Positions 44,213-56,800 of a stretch of DNA of 64,000 bases are shown here, piece after piece. The notes below the pieces were generated by a model. The model did no database searches, was not told the DNA's origin, and saw nothing but the letters and a program-made list of their open reading frames with translations. Position numbers and translations under genes: made by a program. The stretch covers positions 24,071,577-24,135,576 of the forward strand of contig NC_092800.1 in NCBI RefSeq assembly GCF_918797505.1. Direction: 5' to 3'. Each line of letters starts with the position of its first letter. Within the stretch, counting starts at the first letter, position 1. The DNA is from Bemisia tabaci. Taxonomy: Eukaryota; Arthropoda; Insecta; Hemiptera; Aleyrodidae.

Positions 44213-44256
44213 AGTTGAATTTTCGTCCAAATTGCGAAAGACTGCTCAATTTTTCT

Positions 44257-44532
44257 TATGCCGCAATCACACGCTGAGTGTGAAAGCTAAATGTGGCTTG
44301 AATGTGGAAGTCATCGGCCTGATGCCTGAATTTTGCGCGTGACGCGCAAAATTCAGCAACGATACTCAGCAACTATTGGACTAATGTTGGATTTGTCTGA
44401 ACTATTCAAGTAGATTTGATACACATCTGGATGAAAATAACTCGAACTTGCTAAATTTCAGCCGTTGGGCGATGACTGTTGAGTGTTGACTTCCACATTC
44501 AGTTACTAAATTCAGCGTGTGATTGCGGCATG
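44257..44532. repeat. ATGCCGCAATCACACG MITE with an internal 29-bp hairpin
   Basis: Inverted ends ATGCCGCAATCACACGCTGA and TCAGCGTGTGATTGCGGCAT; subterminal ATGTGGAAGTCA and TGACTTCCACAT pair as well. At 44327-44355 a perfect 14-bp stem with a 1-nt loop (TGAATTTTGCGCGT) sits inside. The insertion is about 165 bp before adducin exon 1. Confidence 0.85.
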
Positions 44533-44696
44533 TGTGGAAATTTTGTTCCGAGATCAGGGAATATCGGTAAATATTGAAACCCTGTCGTTGTTTACGATAA
44601 ATTGACGGTGTGTATTCCGACTTCGATTTTCTGTATTCAAAGGCTGGTTTGTTGCTACTGGTTCTCACGATTTTTGTTTTTTTTTTTTTGTTTCAG

Positions 44697-44818
44697 AGGA
44701 GAGCCTTGTCAAAATGACGGACACTAGCAAAGCAGATCCCCCACCGCAGACGAACGGTATCGATAACGACGCCGATGATGATGAACGGGGCAAAATGCGA
44801 CCCGCGGATATCGACGCT
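44697..44818 (+). CDS. hts: Adducin exon 1 (17 nt of 5' UTR, then codons 1-35)
   Basis: A T-rich tract ending TTTCAG precedes 44697. The ATG is at 44714 and the donor GTAAGT begins at 44819, phase 0. It encodes an acidic, disordered start (MTDTSKADPPPQTNG...) with a run of aspartates. Because an acceptor precedes it, at least one untranslated exon must exist upstream; I could not place that exon or the promoter. A Transib-like repeat begins only 61 nt after this exon. Confidence 0.9.
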
Positions 44819-47800
44819 GTAAGTTCTCACCCTTTATCCAGTGACGTAGATAGAAATTTTTAGGATCTTCAACCGCCGCACAGTGGATCGAGCCAATAGG
44901 AGAGGTCGGACCGAATTTGGAAACTTTAAACGCTTATAACTCCGTTTATACAAAACTTGGAGGTTTTAAAAGTGGTTCCATTGGTTTCCTCGTGAAATTT
45001 TCTTCGAAGAGCACCCCTTGAAATTTAAAATGTGACGAAAAAACATCAAAATTTTCAGTTTTAGTCAAAAATTGTATGTCCGACCTATCTGTTGACTCGA
45101 TCCAATGTGCACCGCCTGGCAAACAGTGAATCTGGGGAATAATCTCGAAAACAGAGTGAATTTTGATGTTCACCATAAGGCGGATCAAAAATTTTAAGTT
45201 CTGACTGCCTGAATGGTTTCAATGCTGCTGAATTCTGTAATTCCTCGGTGCAAACACTGCTAAAATTCAGGAAAACACACGGAAAGTTCTAACAAGGAGT
45301 CTTGAATTTTGAAAACGCTCTATGCTCAGAATTCCTAAATCTTATCGGAAACTAGTTTTTTAGAGATGAAAGGGGGATGTCCGACCATCAAATCAGGGAT
45401 TCTAGAAAAGTTTTAACTATTTAAAAATCTTATTTTTTGGCCTTGGACATAAGTGTAGAACTAGGCCAGGGTCAAGCATAAGTATCAATAATTGAATTGA
45501 GTTGTGCGAAAAAAGACAATGTCCATTTTTCCCGTCGTGAATGTTTTGGGGTGGTAATACTTTACAAGGTTAGATACCTACGCAATCATGAGAGTGGTGT
45601 GAAGACTCGTTTTTGGGCTATATACCATTTCAATAATTGCATCGACCCTAGACATTTTCGTCACACAAGAAACTCGCGAAGCTGGTAAAATGGATGCCCC
45701 CGGTTTTCGCAACCTTATTCAATTTAAAATTGTGGCAGCATTGTGAAGGATAAAAAACTTTGGCGTCCTATATCATTTTCAAAAGTGCTGATGTCTAAAA
45801 ATTTTGAGAAATTTCTGAAAATTCTGCAATTTTTTTCAAATTTCATGAACACTCATGCATTTTGTCCCAGAATTTGTTCCTCCAGAAAACAGTTTGGTTG
45901 ATCGTTCAATAAAAATGAGATGGAACTTATTTTCGATTTCTTGATGAAGTAAACGTCCTCTTTGCGCAGTATGACTCCAATCCATTAGATTCGTTCTTAA
46001 GTATGTGATAATTTCTTGATTTGTTCTCAGGACATGCGGGAGATGGAAAGACGTAAACGAGTAGAAATGATAATGAATAGCCGGTTATTTAGAGAAGAAT
46101 TAGAACGAATTATCGAAATTCAAATGAAAGATGGCGGCAACGGACCAGCAGGACTGTTGCAACAAATATCAGACATTATGGGTGGACGAATTAATCCCAC
46201 TGGGATGTTTAAAAGTAAGTTTTTCCAACTCTTTTCACCATTTGTAGCAAAATGAACGATACGTAAAGGCTACCAGCGAAGACTAAACAAATTTTTTGTA
46301 ATTTTTTTCCTTTCATCCCCTTTCACAATTGAATCAGTGAGAACGAAAACCTTCCGGCTTGGTAACTCGAAAATGCTCAATTTTCATTAAAGCCAATCAA
46401 TTTTCATACAGGTCATTGACATTAGCGCATCTGTTCCAACTTGGACCTTTCAAGTGTCCCTAAGTACTTGTCTCTCGGCACCAAAAATATTTTTCTCATC
46501 GTCAGAGTTTGGTGTGTCTTGATTATTTTCATTTTTTCGAGTTGGTGTGCTTTCGTTCTCACTGATTCAATTCACCTTGGCACTTACAAAAATTACTGTG
46601 CAATAGTGGATTTGGGAAAATCGTCGGAATTCAACCACCCAGGAGACCCCTCAAAATTTAATTGTTTTGCATGTATGCTTATCGATGGTAAAAATTGAAA
46701 CTCTCAAACCATGTATCTCATTTGCGGTGTTTACAAATCTCCCCTTTTGTTCTATTTTTTAAATCATTCAGTCAAGTTTTCTCAAAATTTGCTTTGCTCA
46801 AAGGAGGAAAATCACAAAGGATTTTAAGAATTGAAGTTGAGAAGTTCTCTTTTTAAAAAAGTAAGTATGATAGTAAGTCTGCGACATCGCAAACCGTGGT
46901 ACGTGGTTTGGAAGTTTCACCATTGCTACGTATTTTATTAGTACAATGATAATGGGGCCTGAACCCAATCTTGATGAGAATTGAGTGCCAGTCGATAAAT
47001 TTAAGTTGCTCCAACAGACTTAGGCTACATGCATGATAATTTTTCCTAGATAAGTGATCTACTCAATGCAACTGTAAGGATTGCCAAAAATCAGGGAGGG
47101 TGGTATAAAAAATCACTCTTCGAAGTCTTTATTACAAATAAATTGTGTGTCCGATTTATCTTCTCAGAATGAATCCTAAGACTTGTTTTTGATTTGTAAA
47201 TTTCAGGCAGTAATTGTGTGGTGCCAATCAACGACATCCGAGGTGTTGAAAGTATGGGCTATGCCAAGGGTGAAAAACTTCTAAGGTGCAAATTAGCAGC
47301 TGTTTACCGACTAATTGATCTTTACGGCTGGGCTCAAGGAATTAACAATTTAATCACTGTGAGTTTTCCCACAAAAAATCTTTTAAACCTTATTTTCAAG
47401 ACGCTTTTTATCATTTATGTTATTGTTTAATCAAAATCGAATTCACCTCTGAATAATTACTTTTCATAAACAGGCCCACTCCTGGCCTTAAAATTAAGAA
47501 AAATAATGCAAAATTATTTTCTGTTCTGCCATTTGTTTTTTCATACATGGAACTGTCTTTTCTACCTTGCAATTTTCGATCAAGGTCACAAAGGGTCCGA
47601 ATTTTTGATTGGTTTTTACAAGTCTCTTGACAAAAAACGAAGATAATGGGTCACTAAATTATTAACGCATTTTGACTTGCGAATACATTTGTCTGAAGCC
47701 AAATGATGCGTAGAACTTGATGCGCATATTAAAAACGCGAAAAAGTAACTCAATAACTGAGGAATACGCAGTTCAAATTGCGCAACTTATCCACAAATTT

Positions 47801-50800
47801 AAAACGCGTTGAACCGAATGATGTCATCCGGCACTAATCAGAAGCGAGCACGGGTTTCTACTTCTTCCGTCAAATGTCTATCTAATCCTTGTATGTGAGA
47901 ACAAAACTAAAGTCGAACTTACATCTTTAGAATAATAGAATCAAATCTCATTTATGTTATCTTTAGTAGACAAGCGATAATTTCACAAAGAAAGACGTTT
48001 TATTTTAACATGTGTCAGTGGAAAATGAGAGAAGATTGCGATTTGACTACTGCCGTACATCACGACCGTTAGTTTCCTGCCATTCGGGTGCGTTTGAAAT
48101 GTCTTGCAGTTTTTAGAGTTTTCAAGAGCGGTTTTTTCTGCGATTTCGGCTCCATAAAAATGCGAAAAACTCACCACATTATCTTCTCACCTAGTACTTT
48201 CAAAATATTAAGTTAAATAAACAAGGTTTAGTGACTCATTGTGCCTCTGCATCTAATTCTCTTTCAATGATGGCCTCTAGATAGCATGAGAGCCATGATT
48301 TTTTTCCTTTTCCTTTTCCTTTTCTTTTTTAAAGGTTGTAATTAAATATTTCTCTCTATTTTTACTTCAGGCCAGACTCAATCAGGAAGAGGAACACTTC
48401 ATTGCCAACCCACATGGAATGCTTTACCACGAGTTGACTGCGTCAAGTTTGGTGAAGCTGGATATGCAAGGAAATGTAGTGGAATCGGGCACGACGAATT
48501 TCCCTGTCAATAACGAAGCTTTTCAACTACATGCTGCCGTTCATGCTGCCAGGCCTGACATTAAATGTGTCATCCATGTCCATACTCCTTCTCTATTAGC
48601 AGTAAGATACATCAGGATTTCCTTTTTTTGATAGTATGCATCCGTGACCAACTATGAGAAAATGGACCTCAGTGCAGAAAAAATAGATATTGGCATATGA
48701 ACATAGTCACCCAGAGAAATTTCTAACGTTTTTACTCACAAAGAACTTGAAAATGTTGAAAAAAGCCAAAGATACAGCATTTTGGAGTTAGCAGTTCTAA
48801 TTAATTGTTCGGCCATATTTTCTGTCATTGTTTGCTCTGTTATGCACTGAGAAAATATTGTTTCCTTGTGTTCAATTGAAAGATAAAAAAATAAATAAAT
48901 AAATTAAGTCTTCAAGGCTTTGTTGCCACTGACGAAGTTTTTATTAATTCTGGAAGCTCAAATCAGTCCACATAGTCAAGAATAACCATTATGCTTGGAA
49001 CTAGTTGTAGCGGAGCTTTGACATTGGGGGAGTTCTGCAATTAAATTTGTCAGTTCTGCAGAAGATTTTTGAAAGCCAAGTAAGCAGAAACTTAGTCTTT
49101 ATGTCTTCATACTTAACTAAGTCAGTGCGAAAAGAGAATGTAAGCCTGATTCTCTTTGGCTGCATTATCCTGACAGAGCTGCTATCGATAACTCGGTTTT
49201 AACAACAGTTTTCTCCCGGATTGATGTGCATTAATTATTTTTTCCTGTATCATTGTTTCAGGTGTCATCTTGTTTAAGTGGGCTTTTACCAATTAGCCAA
49301 GAAGCCGTTTCAGTTGGTGAAGTTAGCTATCATCCGTTTTTCCTTTCAGTCGATGCTGAAGAGAAAGATAAAATTGGACGATCCTTAGGACCTATTAATA
49401 AAGTAAGTTTAAATAACACAAGGGGGTTGACTCAACAATTATAAGTCCAGATTTAAACCTTTAACTGTTATACGAAGTTGATCTTGCAGGGATATAAAAC
49501 AAAAATATTCAAGCAGGGGTATAATGAAAGATTATTGTCATAAGAGCAGTGAGGTTGATGGAAAAAATTGATGTTTCATTTTGAAAGATGGAATGAATAA
49601 AAATCTAAATTGAAAATGTAACTGAATGTACCGTGAAAGAATTATAGTGGACGAAAGAAGTACCTATGAAATTGCATCCTTAACTTTTGTCCAAGGGTTT
49701 AACTTAAGATGATGTAAACCTTTCTGAATTTTGATAAAATTCAAAATCTGAAACTTCTCAAGCAAACAACGAGTTGCTTTATCGGTAAGCATGCATACCA
49801 TTTTTTATTTTACTCAGTGTCTGAAAATGAAAATGCCGCAGGCATTCATATAGAATCTGAACCTTGATTTTTGTACGCTGCTTAAAAATTGTCTTGTTGA
49901 ATAAGAGATGGAAAAATTCCCATGCTTATCTAACCTGCCTATAATTTTTGGTCTAATGGCTTTAAGAAATTAGTGTAGATTATCTGGGAGCGCTCTCCAT
50001 TTATATCTCTATCCCATTCCACATTCCCTTAACTTACCTTTTTCTTTCAATGTCTACAGGTCATGTTTATAGCCAACAAAGGCGCTTTATGTTGTGGAGA
50101 AACTGTAGAAGAAGCATTTTTTAATGTGTACAATACTGTTGTTGCTTCAGAAACGCAGGTGAGCTCAATTTCACTTTCTTGAACTATTTTTGCATGCTTT
50201 TTTTCATTACTGGATTGCTCCAAAAATTATAAGAGGCAAGATATAAAAACAATTAAAAAATATTTATTACAGCATTTATCATCTAATGTTGTATAGTTAT
50301 TATTATGATTTTTGCTCTGATTGGAAGTACCATTTATTTTTACCAGAGGCATAATCTTACAAAGCAAATGTAAAAACTATAGCAATAATGTAATATTGTT
50401 ACAAAATGAAACCTACTCTTATCCGATCGATAGAGATAAACAAGTTAAGGTAAACAAATACTTTTCAAGATTAAAGATATATGAAAGTTTCATTTTAATG
50501 AAGAAGGTGATATTTGTTGACCCAAATTTGTATCTCTTAATCATTTCATCTGCCCTTTTTTTTATTAAAATTTTTATTTAGGTAATTTAAAAATTGCAAT
50601 TTGAAGTTTAATCCAAGCATTGATAACTGAACTTCCACTATTCATATAGCACTGTTCAGGTTTCTAGCATAATACATCAGTAAAGGGGATTCTGTTCAAA
50701 CGGTCCAAGATTTGATCAAATTTTTCAGGCTCTCAAAGAATTTTCCGAAGTGCCAATTTGTTGAATCTGTCTAATTTTGTCTTTCCCTCTTTTACAGCTT

Positions 50801-53800
50801 AAATTAGGACCCACGGTGAGCATTGATAATGTTCGAGTCATACCTGAAGAGGCAAGGAAACCCGGTAGCAATAAAACGGCGGCTATTCAGTTTGAAGCAC
50901 TCATGCGAATGTTAGACAATGCTGGATTCCGTACGGGTTACATCTATAGACAGCCACTCGTCAAAGGAGAACTCCCACGGCCACGGAATGATGTTGAAGT
51001 TCCGCCAGCTGTCTCTTCCCTTGGTTACCTTCTTGAAGAAGAAGAAATGTATAAACAAGGGTAAGCATCATCAGTTCAGTTACAAATAGTTTTACTGGTT
51101 GTCGGAATAAAAGAGTTTTTACTAAAATTGCTTCGGCACCAGTTGATTTTGCGTCAGATTCAACAAACTGTCGAGGGATGAGTGTTGAGGAAAAACACAT
51201 AAGTTCTTGAAATAACTTGTATTGAAAAACGTATTCAGAGAGATCACAATTTAACAAAAAGGCAGAAAGTCACACAAAATGCACCGTAAAAGAGAGAGAA
51301 GGGCACGACGTATCAGAGCACTAAGAATCACCAAGACCGTAGAGGAGTACAGGTCTAGGGTCTACAAGATGGGAAAAAGACCTAGATTTTAGGGCAACCC
51401 ACGCTTATATAGTCTTGCTGACGTCACGGGTGGTGAGACAACAAGCCTACGCGTGATTGGTTGGCTATAATCTATGTAGGTATCAGTTGCAAGTCTAGTA
51501 ATTAAATCTATGGGTGATTATTGAAGATGGTTGGAGGATAAAGACTAAAAGTTGAAAAGTGGACTGGATCCAGCCATCCCAAATGAGACTAGTAAGAGTT
51601 AAATGAAAATTTTAAAATATAGGGGAAAAAGATGAGAAGGTGTTGACACTGGTGCTTTAGCAAAGCACTACTAAATGTACTGACGTTCATGCTGAACATC
51701 CTTAAGTAGTATTTTTACCCTAATGGGTTAGTGGTAAATCACATCTGCAGTATATCTGACAGTTGTTCTTGCTATAAAATTTTATGAAAAAACCAAAGAG
51801 TCCATCTAAAAGTGTGAAAAAGCATTTCTAAGAGGAGATAAAGCTAATTAAAATCCGACCAATTGAAGCCTGACAGTGGTGGATGATGTAATGGACCACT
51901 AGACAAGGTCGAATTCAGCTTCTGATACAGTTTCCAACCAAAATTTCACGTAGAACACGTACGCGCAACGAAAATTACTGAATTCACTCCTTACGAAGAT
52001 ATTCAATGATTCTTGATGGTGAATTGAAACCACCGCTCATGAAACTCAATGATCTACGTGATTCACATCGCGCTAAAAGTTACATGACAGTATCTGCGAT
52101 TAAAATCTGGCAGCCTCAATTGACGCTTGGCTCAGCTATAGCAAATGCTAAATTTTGAACAATACATGGTGGAAATGAACATGCTCGATGAGAAGGTGTT
52201 GACACTGTTGCTGTAGCAAAGCACTACTAAATGTACTGACGTTCATGCTGAACATCCTTAAGTAGTATTTTTACCCCAATGGGTTAGTGGTAAATCACAT
52301 CTGCAGTATATCTGACAGTTGTTCTTGCTATAAAATTTTATGAAAAAACCAAAGAGTCCATCTAAAAGTGTGAAAAAGCATTTCTAAGAGGAGATAAAGC
52401 TAATTAAAATCCGACCAATTGAAGCCTGACAGTGGTGGATGACGTAATTATGCCATGTCTTTGGCTGGGCTTCAGCCAGTCAGCAACTGTGGGCTCCCTA
52501 GCTTGCCCATTTCTTATGAGACCGCCAAAAATATCGTTTTTATGGGTCCAGATTATGACGACTTCAAAATTGAGTTTGTCCATCATTTCAAGAACAAAAA
52601 TCAGACAAAATGACTGGGAGCCCAAATCACTCACCACTTTCGTCAGTCATTCTGCAGAAGTCGTTGAGCAGTAGACCTGCACAAACGTATTTGCAACTTT
52701 TAAATTAGTATCGTAATGGTATGAATTTTTTCGAAATTCCTTGCCATTTTGCACTTACAAAACAGTTGTGGAAATTGAAGTGGAAGTATTGGATCTTAAC
52801 GAAAAACGCTGGAGAATTTTAAATAATATTTTCATGAGGTAGCCTTCAAAAATCTTTAATCAGTAACTTCATTTTCCTTCTCATCATCTGTGTTTTCATT
52901 TCTTTCTTTACAGCCAATGGAAAAGGTATGCTGATGGCAGGAAAAGTCACGACCGCACACGCTGGCTTAACTCTCCCAACGTTTACCAAAAAGTTGAAAT
53001 ACTGGAAACAGGGACACCCGATCCAAAGAAAATCACAAAGGTAGAGATGATACATTTTGAGGATAGAAAATAGTCACTGAGATCAATGTAATCAATTGCG
53101 TTGATATTTACATTCCTTAATCTATCATAATCACAACTATGCTTCAACTTATTGAATTTACCCGAGTGTCTTCTCGATTCTGATGTCGATTTTTCTTCGG
53201 TTTCGTTTGGTTATTTTTTTTATTATTATTTTTTTTTTTGTGTTAGGCGATCAGGCAGGTTGTCAGCTTTTCTCAATTAATAGCAGTGTTAAGACCCTTT
53301 TTTTAGGGATCATATAGGCTTTATTTCATCTATCTAGATCTAAGTTAGCTTCCTTGAGGCGTTTCTTCTCTCGCAGTGTTCAGTCATTGTGTCAAATAAA
53401 TTAATCTTACTGGACATTTTTCCACTTCAATATCGATTAGGTTTTTTCTAGTTGATCTCGCTTCGGTTGTCCACCTATTTATTGGAACGATTGCTTTTAT
53501 GAGGGTGCATTTTATTTTCAAGACTGAAGTTTTTTGCCAGGTTAATCATCGATACGTACTATTTATCTTTATATTAAGTTTTCTGATTTGATCATGAATG
53601 TAATTTTTGTCCCCAACCAAAGTCGTTTAGGTGCATGTTTTCCCCGTATTTTTATCATGTAACTTTCTCTTGGAAATGAACAAAAATGCATAACGATTGA
53701 CTCAAAACATCAGTTGGTGATAGTCAAGGTGGGAAAGTTTATGTAATGATAATTTCTTATTCTGAATTAACACTTTGATCATCATGGCGGCATGATCTGC

Positions 53801-56800
53801 CTCCCACTTCCAAGCAAGGCATTTGAACCTGAAATTTCTGTTCCTTTTATGGCGTCGAACTGCAGCTCTAGTGCGTCACTCACTCACAGTCAATCAGAAT
53901 TCCAGCTAAATTGGAAAAGTGCGCTACCATTGTGATTTTGTTGCGTTTGAATTAAGAAGGCAATCCCTGAATAATAGATAGCGGATTTTTGCGTGTTTTT
54001 TGTGGCGGCATTGTATTGAACATTGTCAGGCTTCTAGGCCCTGATAGCAGTCAGAGTGTTATTTGTAAATGCTTTTATACTGTGTGCAGTTTTTTTTTCT
54101 CTCTTTTTTTTCTATACTATTTCGAGGCCAGTGCATTAAAGTTAGTTAATTATGGGTAGTTGGTTAAATTGTAGCTTTTTTATGTTCATATTTTGAGTTA
54201 AAAATTAGGGCCAAATCGATTGATTAATGCTAAGGCGATTGCCAAGGTACAGTCTTTATCCCTTCTTCTAGTGGTTCTAAAATATCACCATTACGAAAAT
54301 TTCACCTTGCCTTTTTCTGACTGAGTCTAGGGTGGAATATATTTTCTTTGTATGAAGGGGTGACAAGATACTACAGTGCCATAGGTTAGACATATATTCT
54401 TGAATGCATCGATTCTACAAACTGGAAATTGTATTCTCTCACTATTTCAATTGCCTAAGAATGACCAGTCACTACTTTTCTGCTGCAAAATATTTGTCTA
54501 TGTAAGGACAAGGTAGTTCTTGTTTTAAACTTGGAAATCTGAATTTTTTGAATTCCCATCAATACCTCCAAAGCTGACTTATATTCGTAGCGCAGAAGTT
54601 ATACTTTGAGTTGTGTTGAATTGCTTTTCATCTCCAAGTTTTACCTGGTAGAAGGGGAGACACTTCAGTAATGCTAGGCTTTTGTGAAGGCTCAATTTTG
54701 CAGAGATTCATGGTAATCTGCATGCTTCAAAAAGTTTTTGAATGGACTTTGCACGGAATATCAAGAAATTTTGTGCCGGCCAAATTTTGAGATGTTTTGA
54801 TATGATGCCAAGATCTCGTGAGCCAGATGAACTTTGAAAATTTAACTTTCTATTTGCCGATCTTGTGAAAATCGGGTCGGAAAATTTTTTTGGCAATTAT
54901 TATAAGTTATCATCAGAAGAAGTGGCACTGATGCGAAACCTCTCGTTTTGATCTGAGTTGACGCGCTGCCTTATCTCCTTTGCCAGCTCGAGATAAGAGA
55001 AAAGGAGCTTGCTTCTTGATGCAGGTAAAACTGCCTCAAAGTGCGTTTTACAGACCCTATTTTCCAGAGGTTAGCGCTCGTAAAGTTCGATTTTACAAGC
55101 TAATTTTACTCAAGAGATCGTAAGGAGTATGTGTATGTAGAAGCCGTACACTCGAAATGTAGCCATCACCGAACTCTTAGTATTCCATGCGTTGTCCTTT
55201 AATCAATTCATGGTTCAAAATGAGTACATATCAAAGTTGTTAATATATTTATTGTTGATGTATGAGTGTTGATGGGGAAACAAGAAGGTGAGAAAACAGA
55301 AAGCGGATTGTCTTCCATAATTGTAGAGCGATTTTAAACATTCCTACTTTTCGTCGCAGACGTTTCTACAAAAAATACGAGGTTATCAGGTGTTAGATAT
55401 CTTGTTGCCTAACCTGTCTTTTATCTTTCCTTGAGAATAATACCAGCTATTGAGTTGTGAATATTACAACCATTCTCAGCTAAGTACTGAAGTATCCAGT
55501 TTCTTTAACTATTAATCCCTTGGTTACGATATTGTTCGCTTTCTTTTCTCTTCATGTGTTACTTGAGTTAAAAAACGTAATTATCATTGTATGTGTTCTA
55601 TTGTGTTTAATGATTATTTAGCTTAGCTTAGCAGTAAGAGAGACTGTATTTTGTTGGTTTTAAAATTTAATAAAGGATTTATGCTTCAAACTGGAAAACT
55701 GCAATAATTTTCTTTCACCATCCGAGGTAACACAGGGCTCCATTAGTCTCGATAGTCGAAAAGTCAAACATTTCTCTCAGTTTTTTATGTAATGGCATTC
55801 TAAAGAAAGTTAAAAGTTTCCTAACTATAATTTCTAAAGTAAAAATCCATTTCACTAAAATTCATAGTGATGTAGGTAAAATAGCAGGTAAAATGGCAAG
55901 TATCATTACTAGGAATTCTATCAAAGGTTGGTTGTGTAAATCACCCAGAACAGATGTTACATCTTACTTCTCGTAAAATAATTTTTTTGTTTTTCGTTCT
56001 CCGTATTTCTTGAGAGCTCTTTGATTAAATATTTGCTCCAATTTGTCAGAGCATTTTTCTAAATATGTAATGTCAAGCTGTTACTCCCGAGTTTAGGATT
56101 ATTTTTATTTCCTCTTAGACGCATTTTTAGGAAGCCTATCTATTCGCTTTTTCGTTTGTCCCTTCCTGTTTTCTTGCTTCTTCTGTTGTGTTTTCCTTTC
56201 CTGTTGCAAGATTGTTTTAACTTTGGATGATAGATTTTATGTTCGTTTCCCCCCCCTTTTTCTCACCGCCAAGTTGTTGCATGGTTGTCGATTTTAATGT
56301 CAGCTTTACAAATACCTACTCAGCGTCCAGCTGGAAAAATGTTTTTATTGGTGTAGCAAGGTTTGTAACCCATTTTGTGCACGTGAAAAGTTTGTATAAG
56401 CAGATGTTGGGTCAAACACTGCCATTCCAATGGAAATTTTCTCCTTCTGAATGAAATAAAACTTGCTTTTCAATGTGAATTAACCGCAAATGCTCCTTAC
56501 CTATGTGATCATGCAATCTAGCTTTAACTAAGAAGAATTCATTGTGAATTGTTCCGTATATCGATGGCTAAAACGAAACCTTATATCTTTGTTTACTATG
56601 TTGCAGACTTCCTGTCATTCTTTTTTTATTTATTTATTTATTTATCTATTTATCTATTTTTTTGAAAGAAGTGGACGTATCTGCTTAAAAACTTCCTTGA
56701 TTTTCCTTCTCAGTCAGCAGAAATATATATATATATATATATTTCAAGTGACATAGTTGGCTTGTTTCTCTTTGAAAAAATAAAATAGGAGAGGAAATTT

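Noticed and set aside
51631..52448. LTR retrotransposon interpretation of the 262-bp repeats
   Set aside because: Not accepted as the call: no TG...CA ends, no convincing primer-binding site or polypurine tract, no coding sequence.
56227..56454. 75-codon frame in adducin intron 8
   Set aside because: No motif, no plausible phase-compatible acceptor seen, AT-rich intron context.
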